From Psychrobacillus vulpis (GTDB taxonomy: Bacteria > Bacillota > Bacilli > Bacillales_A > Planococcaceae): a DNA stretch of 64,000 nt. Numbering within the stretch: position 1 is the stretch's first letter; each line of letters begins with the position of its first letter. Made by a program: the position numbers and the translations under genes. The DNA lies in contig NZ_VDGI01000017.1 in the NCBI RefSeq assembly GCF_006861825.1, forward strand, positions 28,869 to 92,868, in the 5' to 3' direction. This document shows positions 52,024-60,148 of this stretch, one piece after another. The notes under the pieces are model-generated. The model made no database searches, was not told the origin of the DNA, and worked only from the letters and a program-made list of their open reading frames with translations.

Positions 52024-52860
52024 TCAAAATTTAAAACTAAAATTATCCGGGTCTGCTCCCGTGCGTTCATTCAAATTAAGAGCATCAATATTTTTCATAT
52101 CTTCAAATGATAGTTCAAAATCGAAAACGTCTAAGTTTTCTATGATTCTATTAGGAGTAACAGATTTTGGGATAACAATTAGATCATGTTGTAAGTGCCA
52201 TCGAACAATAATTTGAGCCGGAGACTTATCATACTTTCCACTTATTCTTTTAAGTGTAGGTTCGTTTAGTAAGCCACCTCTAGCAAGTGGTGACCAGGAC
52301 GTAACTGCGATGCCATTTTCGGCACAATATTCTCGAAGATCAAATTGTGTTAGTCTTGGGTGGCATTCGATTTGGTTGACCATAGGAGCGACATTTGCTT
52401 TGGAAGCGATCGCTTCTAAATGGTGTTGATGATGATTAGATACACCAGTTGCACGTATTAGTTTTTCTTCATACAAACGCTCGATTGCGCGATACGTGTC
52501 TACGAAAGTCTCTGCTACTGGCCAATGTGTTAAATATAGGTCTACATAATCCATCCCTAAAAGTTTTAATGACTTTTCAAACGCTTTCAGTGTTTGATCA
52601 TATCCTTGATCTTCATTCCATACTTTTGTCGTAATGAAAATCTCATCTCGGTTTACATTTGAATTTCTAACTGCCTCTCCTACCTCTTTTTCATTATTAT
52701 AGAGGGAAGCAGTGTCTATATGACGGTAGCCACTATCCAAGGCTGTTGATATTGCTTGAAGGGCTATATCAGGTTCCGTCATTTTATACACACCTAAACC
52801 AATTCGTGGCATTTCCACACCGTTTGTTAGTCTTTTTGTAGAATTCATATGTAAATCCAT
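52024..52860 (-). CDS. Aldo/keto reductase
   Basis: 278 residues of the AKR barrel: catalytic Asp and Tyr in RHIDTASLYNNE (about 47-58), Lys in ITTKVW, His in YLTHWP, and the NADPH site IPKSVTPNRIIENLDVFDFEL. Similar to YvgN/YtbE methylglyoxal/aldehyde reductases. The ATG at 52860 is 9 bases from AAAGG; an earlier ATG (52869) touches that site. Confidence 0.9.
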   Translation of the reverse strand: MDLHMNSTKRLTNGVEMPRIGLGVYKMTEPDIALQAISTALDSGYRHIDTASLYNNEKEVGEAVRNSNVNRDEIFITTKVWNEDQGYDQTLKAFEKSLKLLGMDYVDLYLTHWPVAETFVDTYRAIERLYEEKLIRATGVSNHHQHHLEAIASKANVAPMVNQIECHPRLTQFDLREYCAENGIAVTSWSPLARGGLLNEPTLKRISGKYDKSPAQIIVRWHLQHDLIVIPKSVTPNRIIENLDVFDFELSFEDMKNIDALNLNERTGADPDNFSFKF

Positions 52861-52913
52861 TTCGTTCATCCTTTCGTGAAGAAAATACTACTTTGAGAGT
52901 TAAGATTTTAGTG

Positions 52914-53096
52914 TTAATCGTTCTCTCTCTGTTTTACAGTAGGAGCACCTTCAAACTGTGCTGGATCAGCTGCTCGATGATCTTTCTTTAGCTCATTTTG
53001 ATCTCTCAGCTTCTCCATTTGCTTTCCTAACAGCTTAACCTCTTCCATATTTGTTGCCATCGAACCGTTTTCTGGACCATTTTTCAAATTACTCAT
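52914..53096 (-). CDS. Small hydrophilic protein, unknown
   Basis: 60 residues, charged and without hydrophobic segment: SNLKNGPENGSMATNMEEVKLLGKQMEKLRD and a C-terminal RAADPAQFEGAPTVKQREND. AAGGAGTG lies upstream. Composition recalls small spore or stress proteins, but I do not recognise the family. Confidence 0.65.
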   Translation of the reverse strand: MSNLKNGPENGSMATNMEEVKLLGKQMEKLRDQNELKKDHRAADPAQFEGAPTVKQREND

Positions 53097-53254
53097 TTAA
53101 AAAATCACTCCTTTTCTATATCCTAGTAGAATAATTCGGTGGATGCAACTTTGAAAAGAACGATTTTCGACATAATTTCAATTTTACCCATTATTTCTTT
53201 TTAGAACAAATTAGGGTATACTTAGTTCAGAATATACTAGAGGAGGCGCTCAAG

Positions 53255-53350
53255 ATGAAATTAATCATTATGCTTGGCGTTTGTGTGACATTCCTTGCAG
53301 CGATTTTCAAAGCAGGATACGAAGACAAACCAGGTGCATCAAAAAAATAA
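53255..53350 (+). CDS. 31-residue membrane peptide, unknown
   Basis: GAGGAGG sits 8 bases before ATG 53255. The product has one hydrophobic helix (LIIMLGVCVTFLAAIF) and a polar tail KAGYEDKPGASKK. A terminator follows the stop. Size, strong ribosome-binding site and own terminator support a real gene; function unknown. Confidence 0.65.
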   Translation: MKLIIMLGVCVTFLAAIFKAGYEDKPGASKK

Positions 53351-53357
53351 ACGATAT

Positions 53358-53396
53358 AAAAACGGACGAGTCCCAATTGACTACGTCCGTTTTTTT
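53358..53396 (+). terminator. Terminator after the 31-residue gene
   Basis: AAAACGGACG pairs with CGTCCGTTTT followed by more T. The convergent trmL ends nearby and may share it. Confidence 0.88.
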
Positions 53397-53417
53397 CATC
53401 ACTATACAGCCTCATTT

Positions 53418-53891
53418 TTAGTGCAAGTTAGGGTAATCCTGCTGTCTTAATGCTTCGTAAATAAGAATTGCTGCTGTATTTGATAAGTTTAATGAACGTA
53501 TATTATCGTTCATCGGGATTCTCAAAGCACGATCTTGGTTAGCGTCAATCAAATCTCTTGGAAGTCCTTTTGTTTCTCTTCCAAAAACGAAAAAATGATC
53601 TTTCTCTTTATCACTATAATTATAAGTTGTATGAGGCTTTGAACCAAACTTCGTTAAGTAATAAAACTCGCCTTTTGGATGTGCTGCAAAAAATTCCTCT
53701 AATCCATCGTAATACGTAATATCTACATGCTCCCAATAATCTAGCCCTGCACGCTTTAACATTTTATCATCTGTTGAAAAACCAAGTGGTCTTATTAAAT
53801 GTAATTTCGCCCCTGTTCCTGCACATGTTCTAGCGATATTCCCTGTGTTCGCTGGGATTTCTGGTTGATATAATACGATATGAATACCCAA
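53418..53891 (-). CDS. trmL: tRNA (cytidine/uridine-34-2'-O)-methyltransferase TrmL (CspR)
   Basis: 157 residues of the SPOUT family: GIHIVLYQPEIPANTGNIARTC at the start, HLIRPLGFSTDDKMLKRAGLDYW, and the knot with FVFGRETKGLP, RIPM and SLNLSNTAAILIYEALRQ. It methylates the wobble base of tRNA-Leu isoacceptors. TTG 53891 has AGGAAG at 8 bases and aligns with B. subtilis; a GTG at 53900 is less likely. Follows queG closely, giving a tRNA-modification operon. Confidence 0.93.
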   Translation of the reverse strand: MGIHIVLYQPEIPANTGNIARTCAGTGAKLHLIRPLGFSTDDKMLKRAGLDYWEHVDITYYDGLEEFFAAHPKGEFYYLTKFGSKPHTTYNYSDKEKDHFFVFGRETKGLPRDLIDANQDRALRIPMNDNIRSLNLSNTAAILIYEALRQQDYPNLH

Positions 53892-53903
53892 AATTTCCAC
53901 TTC

Positions 53904-55043
53904 CTATTTCTCAATTTTATAAAATTGAAGTCCTTTATTAATCTCTTTTAGAACTTCCTCCACTACTTCCGTTTGTTCCGCTTTTTTTAATGCTGTTAAT
54001 CCTTCTTCAGAGTTAATTTTACCAATTGCCCATGCGGCTGTTCCCCTAATAACTGGGCGTGGATCATTCTCCAATAACTGGATAAGAACTGGAACTGCTG
54101 ACACTTCTTTAAAATGTGCAAGAGCAAGTATGGCATTCCGTTGAATGGGATTCTTACCTCTCCATGCTCCAGACATATGGCCGTATGTTTCTTTGAACGA
54201 ACGATTTGTCATACTTAATAAAGGAACTAGCAATGGTTTGACAAGCTCTGGGTCTGGCTTAAATGCTGATTGATGCATGTTTGCTTTTCCTTTATTTTTC
54301 GGACAAATTGTTTGGCATGTGTCACATCCATAAATTCGGTTTCCTATTTTTGTTCGGAATTCATCTGGAACGATCGTTTTCGTTTGAGTTACAAATGCGA
54401 TACATCTTTGCGCATCTAACTGCCCGCCCTGTATTAAAGCTCCCGTAGGACAAATATCTAAACAGAGTGTACAATCCCCACATTGATCTTCCATCTGTTC
54501 ACTCGGAGCAAATGGAATCGAAGTAATCATCTCACCTAAATACACATACGAACCAAATTCAGGTGTAATAATCGAACAGTTTTTCGCACTCCAGCCAATA
54601 CCAGCTCGTTCTGCAACTGCTCGATCAGAAAGTTCACCCGTGTCAACCATCGAACGCAACCTTGCATCTGGTATATGCGTTAATATAAATAACTCTAAAA
54701 GTGCAAGTTTTTCTCGCAAAACAGTATGATAATCAGTGCCCCATGAAGCTCTGGCAAAAATTCCACGCCTTGCGCCTTTAACACTTTGCGGTGCGTCCTT
54801 CATTTTCGAAGGGTAGGCAATGGCAATGGCAATAATACTTTCTGCTTCCGAAAGTAAAAGCTCAGGATGTGTTCTTTTGTTAATGTCCGACTCTTCAAAA
54901 CCAGAAGCATATCCAAGCTCTTGCTGACGAATTAATCTATTTTTTAATTCACGAAATGGAGAGGCAGAAGTAAATCCAATTTTATCAATTCCAATGGTGG
55001 CTGCATATTCTATTAGTTGCTGTTGAAACTGATTGATATTCAC
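53904..55043 (-). CDS. queG: Epoxyqueuosine reductase QueG
   Basis: 379 residues. Cobalamin-binding N-terminal domain with RRGIFARASWGTDYH and catalytic Asp region VDTGELSDRAVAERAGIGW, two [4Fe-4S] clusters (CGDCTLCLDICPTGAL and CDTCQTICPKN), and C-terminal HEAT-like repeats. It performs the last step of queuosine synthesis in tRNA. GTG start with AGGAG 7 bases upstream. Same operon as trmL; both act on base 34. Confidence 0.94.
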   Translation of the reverse strand: MNINQFQQQLIEYAATIGIDKIGFTSASPFRELKNRLIRQQELGYASGFEESDINKRTHPELLLSEAESIIAIAIAYPSKMKDAPQSVKGARRGIFARASWGTDYHTVLREKLALLELFILTHIPDARLRSMVDTGELSDRAVAERAGIGWSAKNCSIITPEFGSYVYLGEMITSIPFAPSEQMEDQCGDCTLCLDICPTGALIQGGQLDAQRCIAFVTQTKTIVPDEFRTKIGNRIYGCDTCQTICPKNKGKANMHQSAFKPDPELVKPLLVPLLSMTNRSFKETYGHMSGAWRGKNPIQRNAILALAHFKEVSAVPVLIQLLENDPRPVIRGTAAWAIGKINSEEGLTALKKAEQTEVVEEVLKEINKGLQFYKIEK

Positions 55044-55097
55044 AAATGATCTCCTTTCTTATGCTACACTATAGAAAAATGTGTAAGGATGGTCGGT

Positions 55098-55787
55098 ATG
55101 ATAATAAAACTAGATGATTCTTTATTTCAAATGGAACCCAATTTTAAATTAGGCATTCTTCATTATAACAAAATTGTCGTTTCCTCTTCCCCTCAAATGC
55201 TTAAAGGAAGACTCCAATTATTCCAAGAGCAGCTTTTTTTTGAAATGGAAGATAAAGCCGTTACAGAATTCGATGGAATAAAAGAGTGGCGAGCTCTATG
55301 GAAAAAGTTTGGAGCAGACCCTAATCGGTATCGCCATTCTGCTGAAGCATTATATCGAAGAATTGCAAAACAAAATTATATCACACCTTTACATTCAGCT
55401 GTTGATCTAAATAATTTCTTCTCTATGCAATATGAAATTCCTATGGGAATATACGATTTAGAAAAGATACAAGGAGATATTACCATCTCTATTGGCAATG
55501 AAGAGACGACTTATACAGGCTTAAATGGTCGTGAAAACAAATTACATAACATACTTTCACTTCACGATACTGTTGGAGCTTTTGGTAGTCCATTTGTTGA
55601 CTCGGTTCGAACTTCTACAACAGAAGAAACTACAGATGCAATTCAAATTGTCTTCCTTCGACCTTCCATGGAAATAGAGGAAGGACAAAAATTACTTGCT
55701 TCAATTGGTACGATGTTCACACAAATCCACGGAGGAGAGGCGCTCTCCACTATACTAAACGTTGACAATAAAGAATGGAGGATTTGA
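55098..55787 (+). CDS. B3/B4 domain protein
   Basis: About 229 residues resembling the B3/B4 domain of phenylalanyl-tRNA synthetase beta: WRALWKKFGADPNRYRHSAEALYRRI, PLHSAVDLNNFFSMQYEIPMGIYDLEKI. Stand-alone members may edit or bind misacylated tRNA or amino acids. ATG 55098 preferred over 55089 because AAGG then stands at a normal distance. Three bases before the next gene. Confidence 0.8.
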   Translation: MIIKLDDSLFQMEPNFKLGILHYNKIVVSSSPQMLKGRLQLFQEQLFFEMEDKAVTEFDGIKEWRALWKKFGADPNRYRHSAEALYRRIAKQNYITPLHSAVDLNNFFSMQYEIPMGIYDLEKIQGDITISIGNEETTYTGLNGRENKLHNILSLHDTVGAFGSPFVDSVRTSTTEETTDAIQIVFLRPSMEIEEGQKLLASIGTMFTQIHGGEALSTILNVDNKEWRI

Positions 55788-55790
55788 ACT

Positions 55791-56306
55791 ATGCCACATA
55801 TTTCATTAGCTGAAGGGGTAAAGTTAAAAAGTATATTATTGAAAAGGGTACATGAACTGGAAGAAGAAATTATGCGAGTTGCATTTACGATCGTGGAGAA
55901 AGATATTGCTCCAGAAATAGGCCCTCGTACAGTAGCTGTAGTAGATAACGAACTTACCGAAACACGAAAAGATATTCGGACATTAGATCGACTAATTTAT
56001 GAAGCGAATGTAACTAATAAAGTAATGTTTAAAGAAAAAGCATATACGATTGTAGAAGCAATCGAACTAGCTACACAAATGCGTGCCCAAGCAAAAATTT
56101 ATAAACAATTAGGTGCAGCTGAAAAACAAAGAGTTCAATACGGATATGGGGATGGTACTACTTATGTACAAATTGCCTTATTTAATCCGGAAGAATATCG
56201 CATGAATGCATTACAATATGAAAAAGATGCAAACAAGTTATCTAACATCATTAATGCAAAAAACTATACCATTTCCATTGATTTTGATGATGCAAAATAT
56301 GCATAA
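55791..56306 (+). CDS. DIP1984-like coiled-coil protein
   Basis: 171 residues, mostly helical: SLAEGVKLKSILLKRVHELEEEIMRVA, LDRLIYEANVTNKVMF, ELATQMRAQAKIYKQLGAAEKQR. The layout resembles the DIP1984/septicolysin-like family, though with an extra central segment. GGAGG is 9 bases before the ATG; probably co-transcribed with the B3/B4 gene. Function unknown. Confidence 0.6.
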   Translation: MPHISLAEGVKLKSILLKRVHELEEEIMRVAFTIVEKDIAPEIGPRTVAVVDNELTETRKDIRTLDRLIYEANVTNKVMFKEKAYTIVEAIELATQMRAQAKIYKQLGAAEKQRVQYGYGDGTTYVQIALFNPEEYRMNALQYEKDANKLSNIINAKNYTISIDFDDAKYA

Positions 56307-56335
56307 CCTTGATAAGGTGAGACTCCTTATCAAGG
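56307..56335 (+). terminator. Perfect hairpin after the DIP1984-like gene
   Basis: CCTTGATAAGG and CCTTATCAAGG form an 11-bp stem directly after the stop codon, but no T run follows. It may be a processing or weak termination signal. Confidence 0.5.
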
Positions 56336-56478
56336 CATAGTTAGGAAATCACTCTCAAATTAATAGTAGGCAAACCAATGACCTCTTACTATTTACTTTG
56401 TGACCAATGACTAATGACTACCCATTTGCAAATGCAAACGATACCCAATTAGTGTACTTTTCGATTTTCTACTATGAG

Positions 56479-56514
56479 AAACGCTCTTTCCCCTTTTGGG
56501 AGGAGCGTTTTTTT
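56479..56514 (+). terminator. Intrinsic terminator before the hydrolase gene
   Basis: AAACGCTC pairs with GAGCGTTT with an inner CCCC/GGGA pairing, then seven T. It lies 170 bases after the DIP1984-like gene and 25 before the next start. Confidence 0.8.
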
Positions 56515-56538
56515 AAAATTTTCATGGAGGACTGAAAA

Positions 56539-57132
56539 ATGCTCAGCATACAGAACAAGAATGACACTGCGATTATAGTAGTACATGAAATATACGGAAT
56601 AAACAAACATATGAAAACGGTTTGTGAGATGCTCTCACTTCATGGATTTGATGTTTTTTGTCCAAATTTATTAGATAAAAAGCCGTTCGACTATTCGGAA
56701 GAAGCATTTGCTTACGACTACTTTATGGAAACGATAGGTTTTACAAAAGCATCCAACAAAATAAAGGATGTTTTAATAGAGGCCAAAAAGACATATAAAA
56801 AAGTTTTTATCGTTGGTTTTAGTGTAGGTGCAACTATTGCATGGCTATGCAGTGAGGAGTGTAGTGTAGATGGAATTGTCGGATACTATGGATCTCGCAT
56901 TAGAAATTATGTAGATTTATCTCCAAGATGTGCTGCGTTATTATTTTTTCCAGAAGAAGAAAAATCATTTCATGTGGATGGGCTTATAGAGATATTAACT
57001 AATAAGCAAATCGAGGTACATAAATTACAAGGGCAGCATGGGTTTAGTGATCCTAACTCATTGAAATATAACGAAGACTCCGCACAGAATGCTTTTAAAG
57101 ACATGCTTTGCTTTATTAATAGCCTTACGTAA
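56539..57132 (+). CDS. Dienelactone-hydrolase-like alpha/beta hydrolase
   Basis: 197 residues. IIVVHEIYGINKHMKTVC is the typical DLH start with the oxyanion Glu; the nucleophile elbow GFSVGATIAW has Ser instead of the Cys of classical DLH; the catalytic His is in QGQHGFSD. Substrate unknown. GGAGG is 8 bases before the ATG. Confidence 0.8.
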   Translation: MLSIQNKNDTAIIVVHEIYGINKHMKTVCEMLSLHGFDVFCPNLLDKKPFDYSEEAFAYDYFMETIGFTKASNKIKDVLIEAKKTYKKVFIVGFSVGATIAWLCSEECSVDGIVGYYGSRIRNYVDLSPRCAALLFFPEEEKSFHVDGLIEILTNKQIEVHKLQGQHGFSDPNSLKYNEDSAQNAFKDMLCFINSLT

Positions 57133-57249
57133 CACTTTAAATATATTAATAATAAAAGAGGTATGCAACTGCATAAAATAAGTTATCTCAAAGATTTTAA
57201 AGCTTACATTTTATTATTCAATTAAATTTCAAATAGAAAGGATGTTATA

Positions 57250-57642
57250 TTGGCTTATTCAAAACTATCTTTATCTTTAAGAAGCATAGCCGGCTTATTA
57301 ATACTTGTATACGGAACTTCTATTTTATACGGATTATTGTTTGGGAAATATTTAATGGTCGACGGATTAATGGATATAAATTATTTACTTCTATTTCTAT
57401 TTTGTGCTGTGCCTATCGTATTAGGTATTTTTATAAATAATAATAATGCTTTAAATATGATTTTAATGATTAGTTTATTTTTCGGTACTCTTTTTATTCT
57501 CGTCCACGGTGCGCTTGTTTTCTCTGTACTTGAAATGACGACTGAAATATTAGCTCGAATTTTAACTGTAATCCCTATAAGTGCTTTAATTATAGTTGTA
57601 GTATCCTATTTTGTCATAGATAGAGAGCATGCTACAAATTGA
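57250..57642 (+). CDS. Four-helix membrane protein, unknown
   Basis: 130 residues from a TTG with AAAGGATG upstream. Four hydrophobic helices separated by short loops, ending VIDREHATN. No family recognised. A terminator overlaps the beginning of the repeat region downstream. Confidence 0.65.
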   Translation: MAYSKLSLSLRSIAGLLILVYGTSILYGLLFGKYLMVDGLMDINYLLLFLFCAVPIVLGIFINNNNALNMILMISLFFGTLFILVHGALVFSVLEMTTEILARILTVIPISALIIVVVSYFVIDREHATN

Positions 57643-57643
57643 T

Positions 57644-57688
57644 GAAAGAGGCTGTCCCAAAAGTGACTTTTGAGGATAGCCTCTTTCT
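57644..57688 (+). terminator. Terminator of the four-helix gene
   Basis: GAAAGAGGCT pairs with AGCCTCTTTC, loop containing CCCAAAAGTGACTTTTG that can form an inner stem. The inner part recurs at 57930-57960. Confidence 0.75.
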
Positions 57689-58045
57689 ATGTTAGTAATC
57701 ATCCTGTTGTTTTGCCAAGCATGCGCTCGCTTTCCGCGGACGAACTATCAAGCCTCCTCGCTCGTACCTCACTGTGGGGTCTTGCCAGTCCGTTTTTCCG
57801 CAGGAGTCTCGCTCATGCTTCTCCAAACAATAGAAACTGAACGAGTTTATGGAATCTCTCTTAAAAATGAATAGAATAAAATCGCCACTGCTTGTAAGTT
57901 GAAGTTTCTACATAAACATTCTAAAGGGTTTGTCCCAAAAGTGACTTTTGAGGATAGCCCATTCCCTGTTAGTTATCCTCCTGTTTTCCGAAGCATGCAC
58001 TCGCTTTCCGCGGACGAACTAGTCAAGCCTTATCGTTCGTACCTC

Positions 58046-58444
58046 GAGGACACTGAAAAAGTCTCTATAATTCGACTTAGCCAGATGGGTTGTCCAATTA
58101 ATAAGAAAATCGTTGAAACGGCTCCCTTTCCGGAGGCCACTGAAAAAGTCACTTTTTTTCAAAAAATAAAAACGAAATCCCATAATTTCTTCACTTTTTA
58201 GGGTGTTTATGGGGACGTCATGTCAATTTTGATACAAATATACTTCTCAAGTGGTGACTTTATTTTCTGAATATTGGTTTTTCAGTGGCCTCCCTTTCCG
58301 CGGGCGTTGCCTCAGACTCCTCGCTTCGCTGTGGGGTCTTCGACTAACGCTTTTCCCGCAGGAGTGTCGCCTTTTTCAACGATTTTCTAGAAATACAAAA
58401 GTATTTTCCTTAAAAAATAAAATAGACAGTTTTTCAGTGCCCTC
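58046..58444. mobile_element. MITE-like element B, copy 3, interrupted by element C
   Basis: Starts GAGGACACTGAAAAAGTC and ends AGTTTTTCAGTGCCCTC. It is inserted in the second type-A repeat; flanks CGTACCTC and CGAACCTG are an imperfect 8-bp duplication when compared with the intact first type-A copy. It carries element C at the internal site CCTTTCCG. Without C it is about 231 bp. Confidence 0.82.
58133..58292. mobile_element. MITE-like element C, copy 2
   Basis: 160 bp with ends GAGGCCACTGAAAAA / TTTTTCAGTGGCCTC and perfect 8-bp target duplication CCTTTCCG (58125-58132, 58293-58300). Reverse complement of copy 1 with about five base differences, yet inserted at the same target position of element B. 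Confidence 0.87.
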
Positions 58445-58636
58445 CGAACCTGATTGCGGTGTCTTGGCAGCCCGTTTTTCCGTAGGAGTCTCCCATATGC
58501 TTCTCCAAATAATGAATATCGAGGGTTTTATTGAATCTTAATTAAAAATGAAAAATAAAGAATCGTTGATGCAATTCCTATGGAAAAGAGCAGCTACAAC
58601 AATTTTTCTTACTTATTGGACAGTCCATTTCATTTA

Positions 58637-59512
58637 TTAATTCTCAAATAATCCTGTTTTCTCTCCATCAATCATAAGCCACCAGGTTCCCTGCTTATGG
58701 AACGTAAGTTTACCAGAATAATAATAGATACTTTGTAATGCCGAAGCATCTATTGCATTTCCTGTTCGATTAAAAGTTACGCTTTCTACCACATTCCCAT
58801 TTTTATCTACCAGCTTCACTTCTATTTTTTCTTTTTCTCCAATTGTGCTTTCTAAAGAAACTTCATATGCTTCACCAAGTGGAATTTCCTTAGGAGAGTC
58901 AAACATCGTGTAATGCTCAGTTTTAGGAAATGGCGGGAATACGTTAATAGTAAATGCTTCGAATAGTTCATCTTCCACATAAAACGATAACTGCCATTTC
59001 CCCTCTGTTGGAAATGGAACAAAGCTAGTTAATGAATGGGCATCCTCACTATAGAGACCACTTGAAAGCATCCCTTGTGACAACTCAACTTTTTTCCCTT
59101 TAGTATTCTCCGCTTCTACACGATAACTCTTTCCAACAAGCTCATTCGCATCTCCCCAGAAGTAAAGCATTACCTTTGCTCCTCTTCTCCTATCTTCTGC
59201 GACAAATTGTTCGTTAGAAGCAAGAATTCCTAACTTCCCTTCTACTCCAAGGACCGCTTGGTTTCTATCTGGTAGTGTAAAAACTGCACCAGACTGTGCA
59301 CTCAATTTGTTATAATCCTCTTTCGTTAAAAAAAGAAATAATAGCACTGTGCAAATTCCTATGAGAGTAATTATTGGTGGAGCGAACACTAATTTCTTAG
59401 AAGAAGTTTGCTTCGATCTAATGCTATTTAATATTCTCTCTTTTTGTTCTTTCTTTAATGAATACTTTGGAAGCTTATTCAGCTTCTTTTCCAAGTTATT
59501 AAAATCCTCCAT
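58637..59512 (-). CDS. Membrane anti-sigma factor (putative)
   Basis: 291 residues from ATG 59512 (AAGGAGG 9 bases upstream). A short cytoplasmic N-terminal part (EDFNNLEKKLNKLPKYSLKKEQKERILNSI) precedes one membrane helix (PPIITLIGICTVLLFLFL) and a large extracytoplasmic domain of beta character. It overlaps the sigma gene by 14 bases. Inferred role: binds the ECF sigma factor and releases it on envelope stress. Confidence 0.75.
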   Translation of the reverse strand: MEDFNNLEKKLNKLPKYSLKKEQKERILNSIRSKQTSSKKLVFAPPIITLIGICTVLLFLFLTKEDYNKLSAQSGAVFTLPDRNQAVLGVEGKLGILASNEQFVAEDRRRGAKVMLYFWGDANELVGKSYRVEAENTKGKKVELSQGMLSSGLYSEDAHSLTSFVPFPTEGKWQLSFYVEDELFEAFTINVFPPFPKTEHYTMFDSPKEIPLGEAYEVSLESTIGEKEKIEVKLVDKNGNVVESVTFNRTGNAIDASALQSIYYYSGKLTFHKQGTWWLMIDGEKTGLFEN

Positions 59513-60011
59513 ATTCATACCCCTCCTTCTCCATTAGAATCTTCAGCTTTTTTAAGGAGCGGTAATACATCACATTTACATAATTCTCTTTACTTTTCAT
59601 CACTTTACTAACTTCTTTCGAGGATATATCCATGATCCCTCTTAAAATAATTACTTCTTTATACTGCTTTGGAAGCTTGTTAATTGCTTTATACAAATTA
59701 ATACTTTCCTGGTTCATTATGACGGTCTGTTCCGTATCAATGGAGAAGCTTCGTTCTTGTAAAAACAAATCCTTTACTTTGTTCCATACTTTATTTTTCC
59801 GGTAGTGATCTATTACCATGTTTCTAGCGATAGATATTAACCAAGTTTTTGGGTGTGAGTTCTCGTTAAATTTTGTAATTTTGTTCAGTGCTCTAAGGAA
59901 AGTTTCTTGTACTAAATCTTCAACATCCATAGTTCCAGTGTAGTAAATTAAAAAACTAGTAATATCTCTTTCATATAGATCGAACCATTTTTCAATCCTA
60001 TCTCTTTCCAA
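59499..60011 (-). CDS. ECF-family RNA polymerase sigma factor
   Basis: 170 residues. Region 2 has FLIYYTGTMDVEDLVQETFLRALNKI and KTWLISIARNMVIDHYRK; region 4 has INKLPKQYKEVIILRGIMDISSKEVSKVM. TTG start with GGGGGG 5 bases upstream. Related to the SigX/SigV/YlaC groups. Followed by its anti-sigma gene, and preceded by a promoter of ECF type. Confidence 0.92.
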   Translation of the reverse strand: MERDRIEKWFDLYERDITSFLIYYTGTMDVEDLVQETFLRALNKITKFNENSHPKTWLISIARNMVIDHYRKNKVWNKVKDLFLQERSFSIDTEQTVIMNQESINLYKAINKLPKQYKEVIILRGIMDISSKEVSKVMKSKENYVNVMYYRSLKKLKILMEKEGYEYGGF

Positions 60012-60035
60012 GGGATCCCCCCTTTCTCTATTTAT

Positions 60036-60063
60036 TAGACGATTTCATTTCATTTATCTTACA
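60036..60063 (-). promoter_or_regulatory. ECF-type autoregulatory promoter
   Basis: On the minus strand TGTAAG (60058-60063) and CGTCTA (60036-60041) are 16 bases apart, close to the SigX/SigW-type consensus with CGTC in the -10 region. It lies 25 bases before the sigma start. Confidence 0.65.
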
Positions 60064-60091
60064 TGTTTTTTGAAAATTCTTTAAGTAAAAT

Positions 60092-60126
60092 AAAAAAATC
60101 AACCATCCGAAAAGCGATGGTTGATC
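60092..60126 (-). terminator. Terminator of proS
   Basis: Minus strand ATCAACCATC pairs with GATGGTTGAT, followed by seven T. Confidence 0.92.
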
Positions 60127-60148
60127 TTTTAGACTTACTAGTATTTAA

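Larger units (their letters stand above)
57650..58575. repeat. Tandemly duplicated repeat block (type A) with insertions
   Basis: The segment from GTCCCAAAAGTGACTTTTG through a type-A repeat (57718-57820, ends AAGCATG/CATGCTT) to GTTTATGGAATC-like sequence is repeated from 57930 to 58575. The second copy (type A at 57991-58502) is split by element B (58046-58444). No genes are supported in 57643-58636. Confidence 0.8.

Noticed and set aside
58251..58541. 96-residue frame across elements C, B and A
   Set aside because: It reads through three nested non-coding elements and matches the by-product frames at the other copies.
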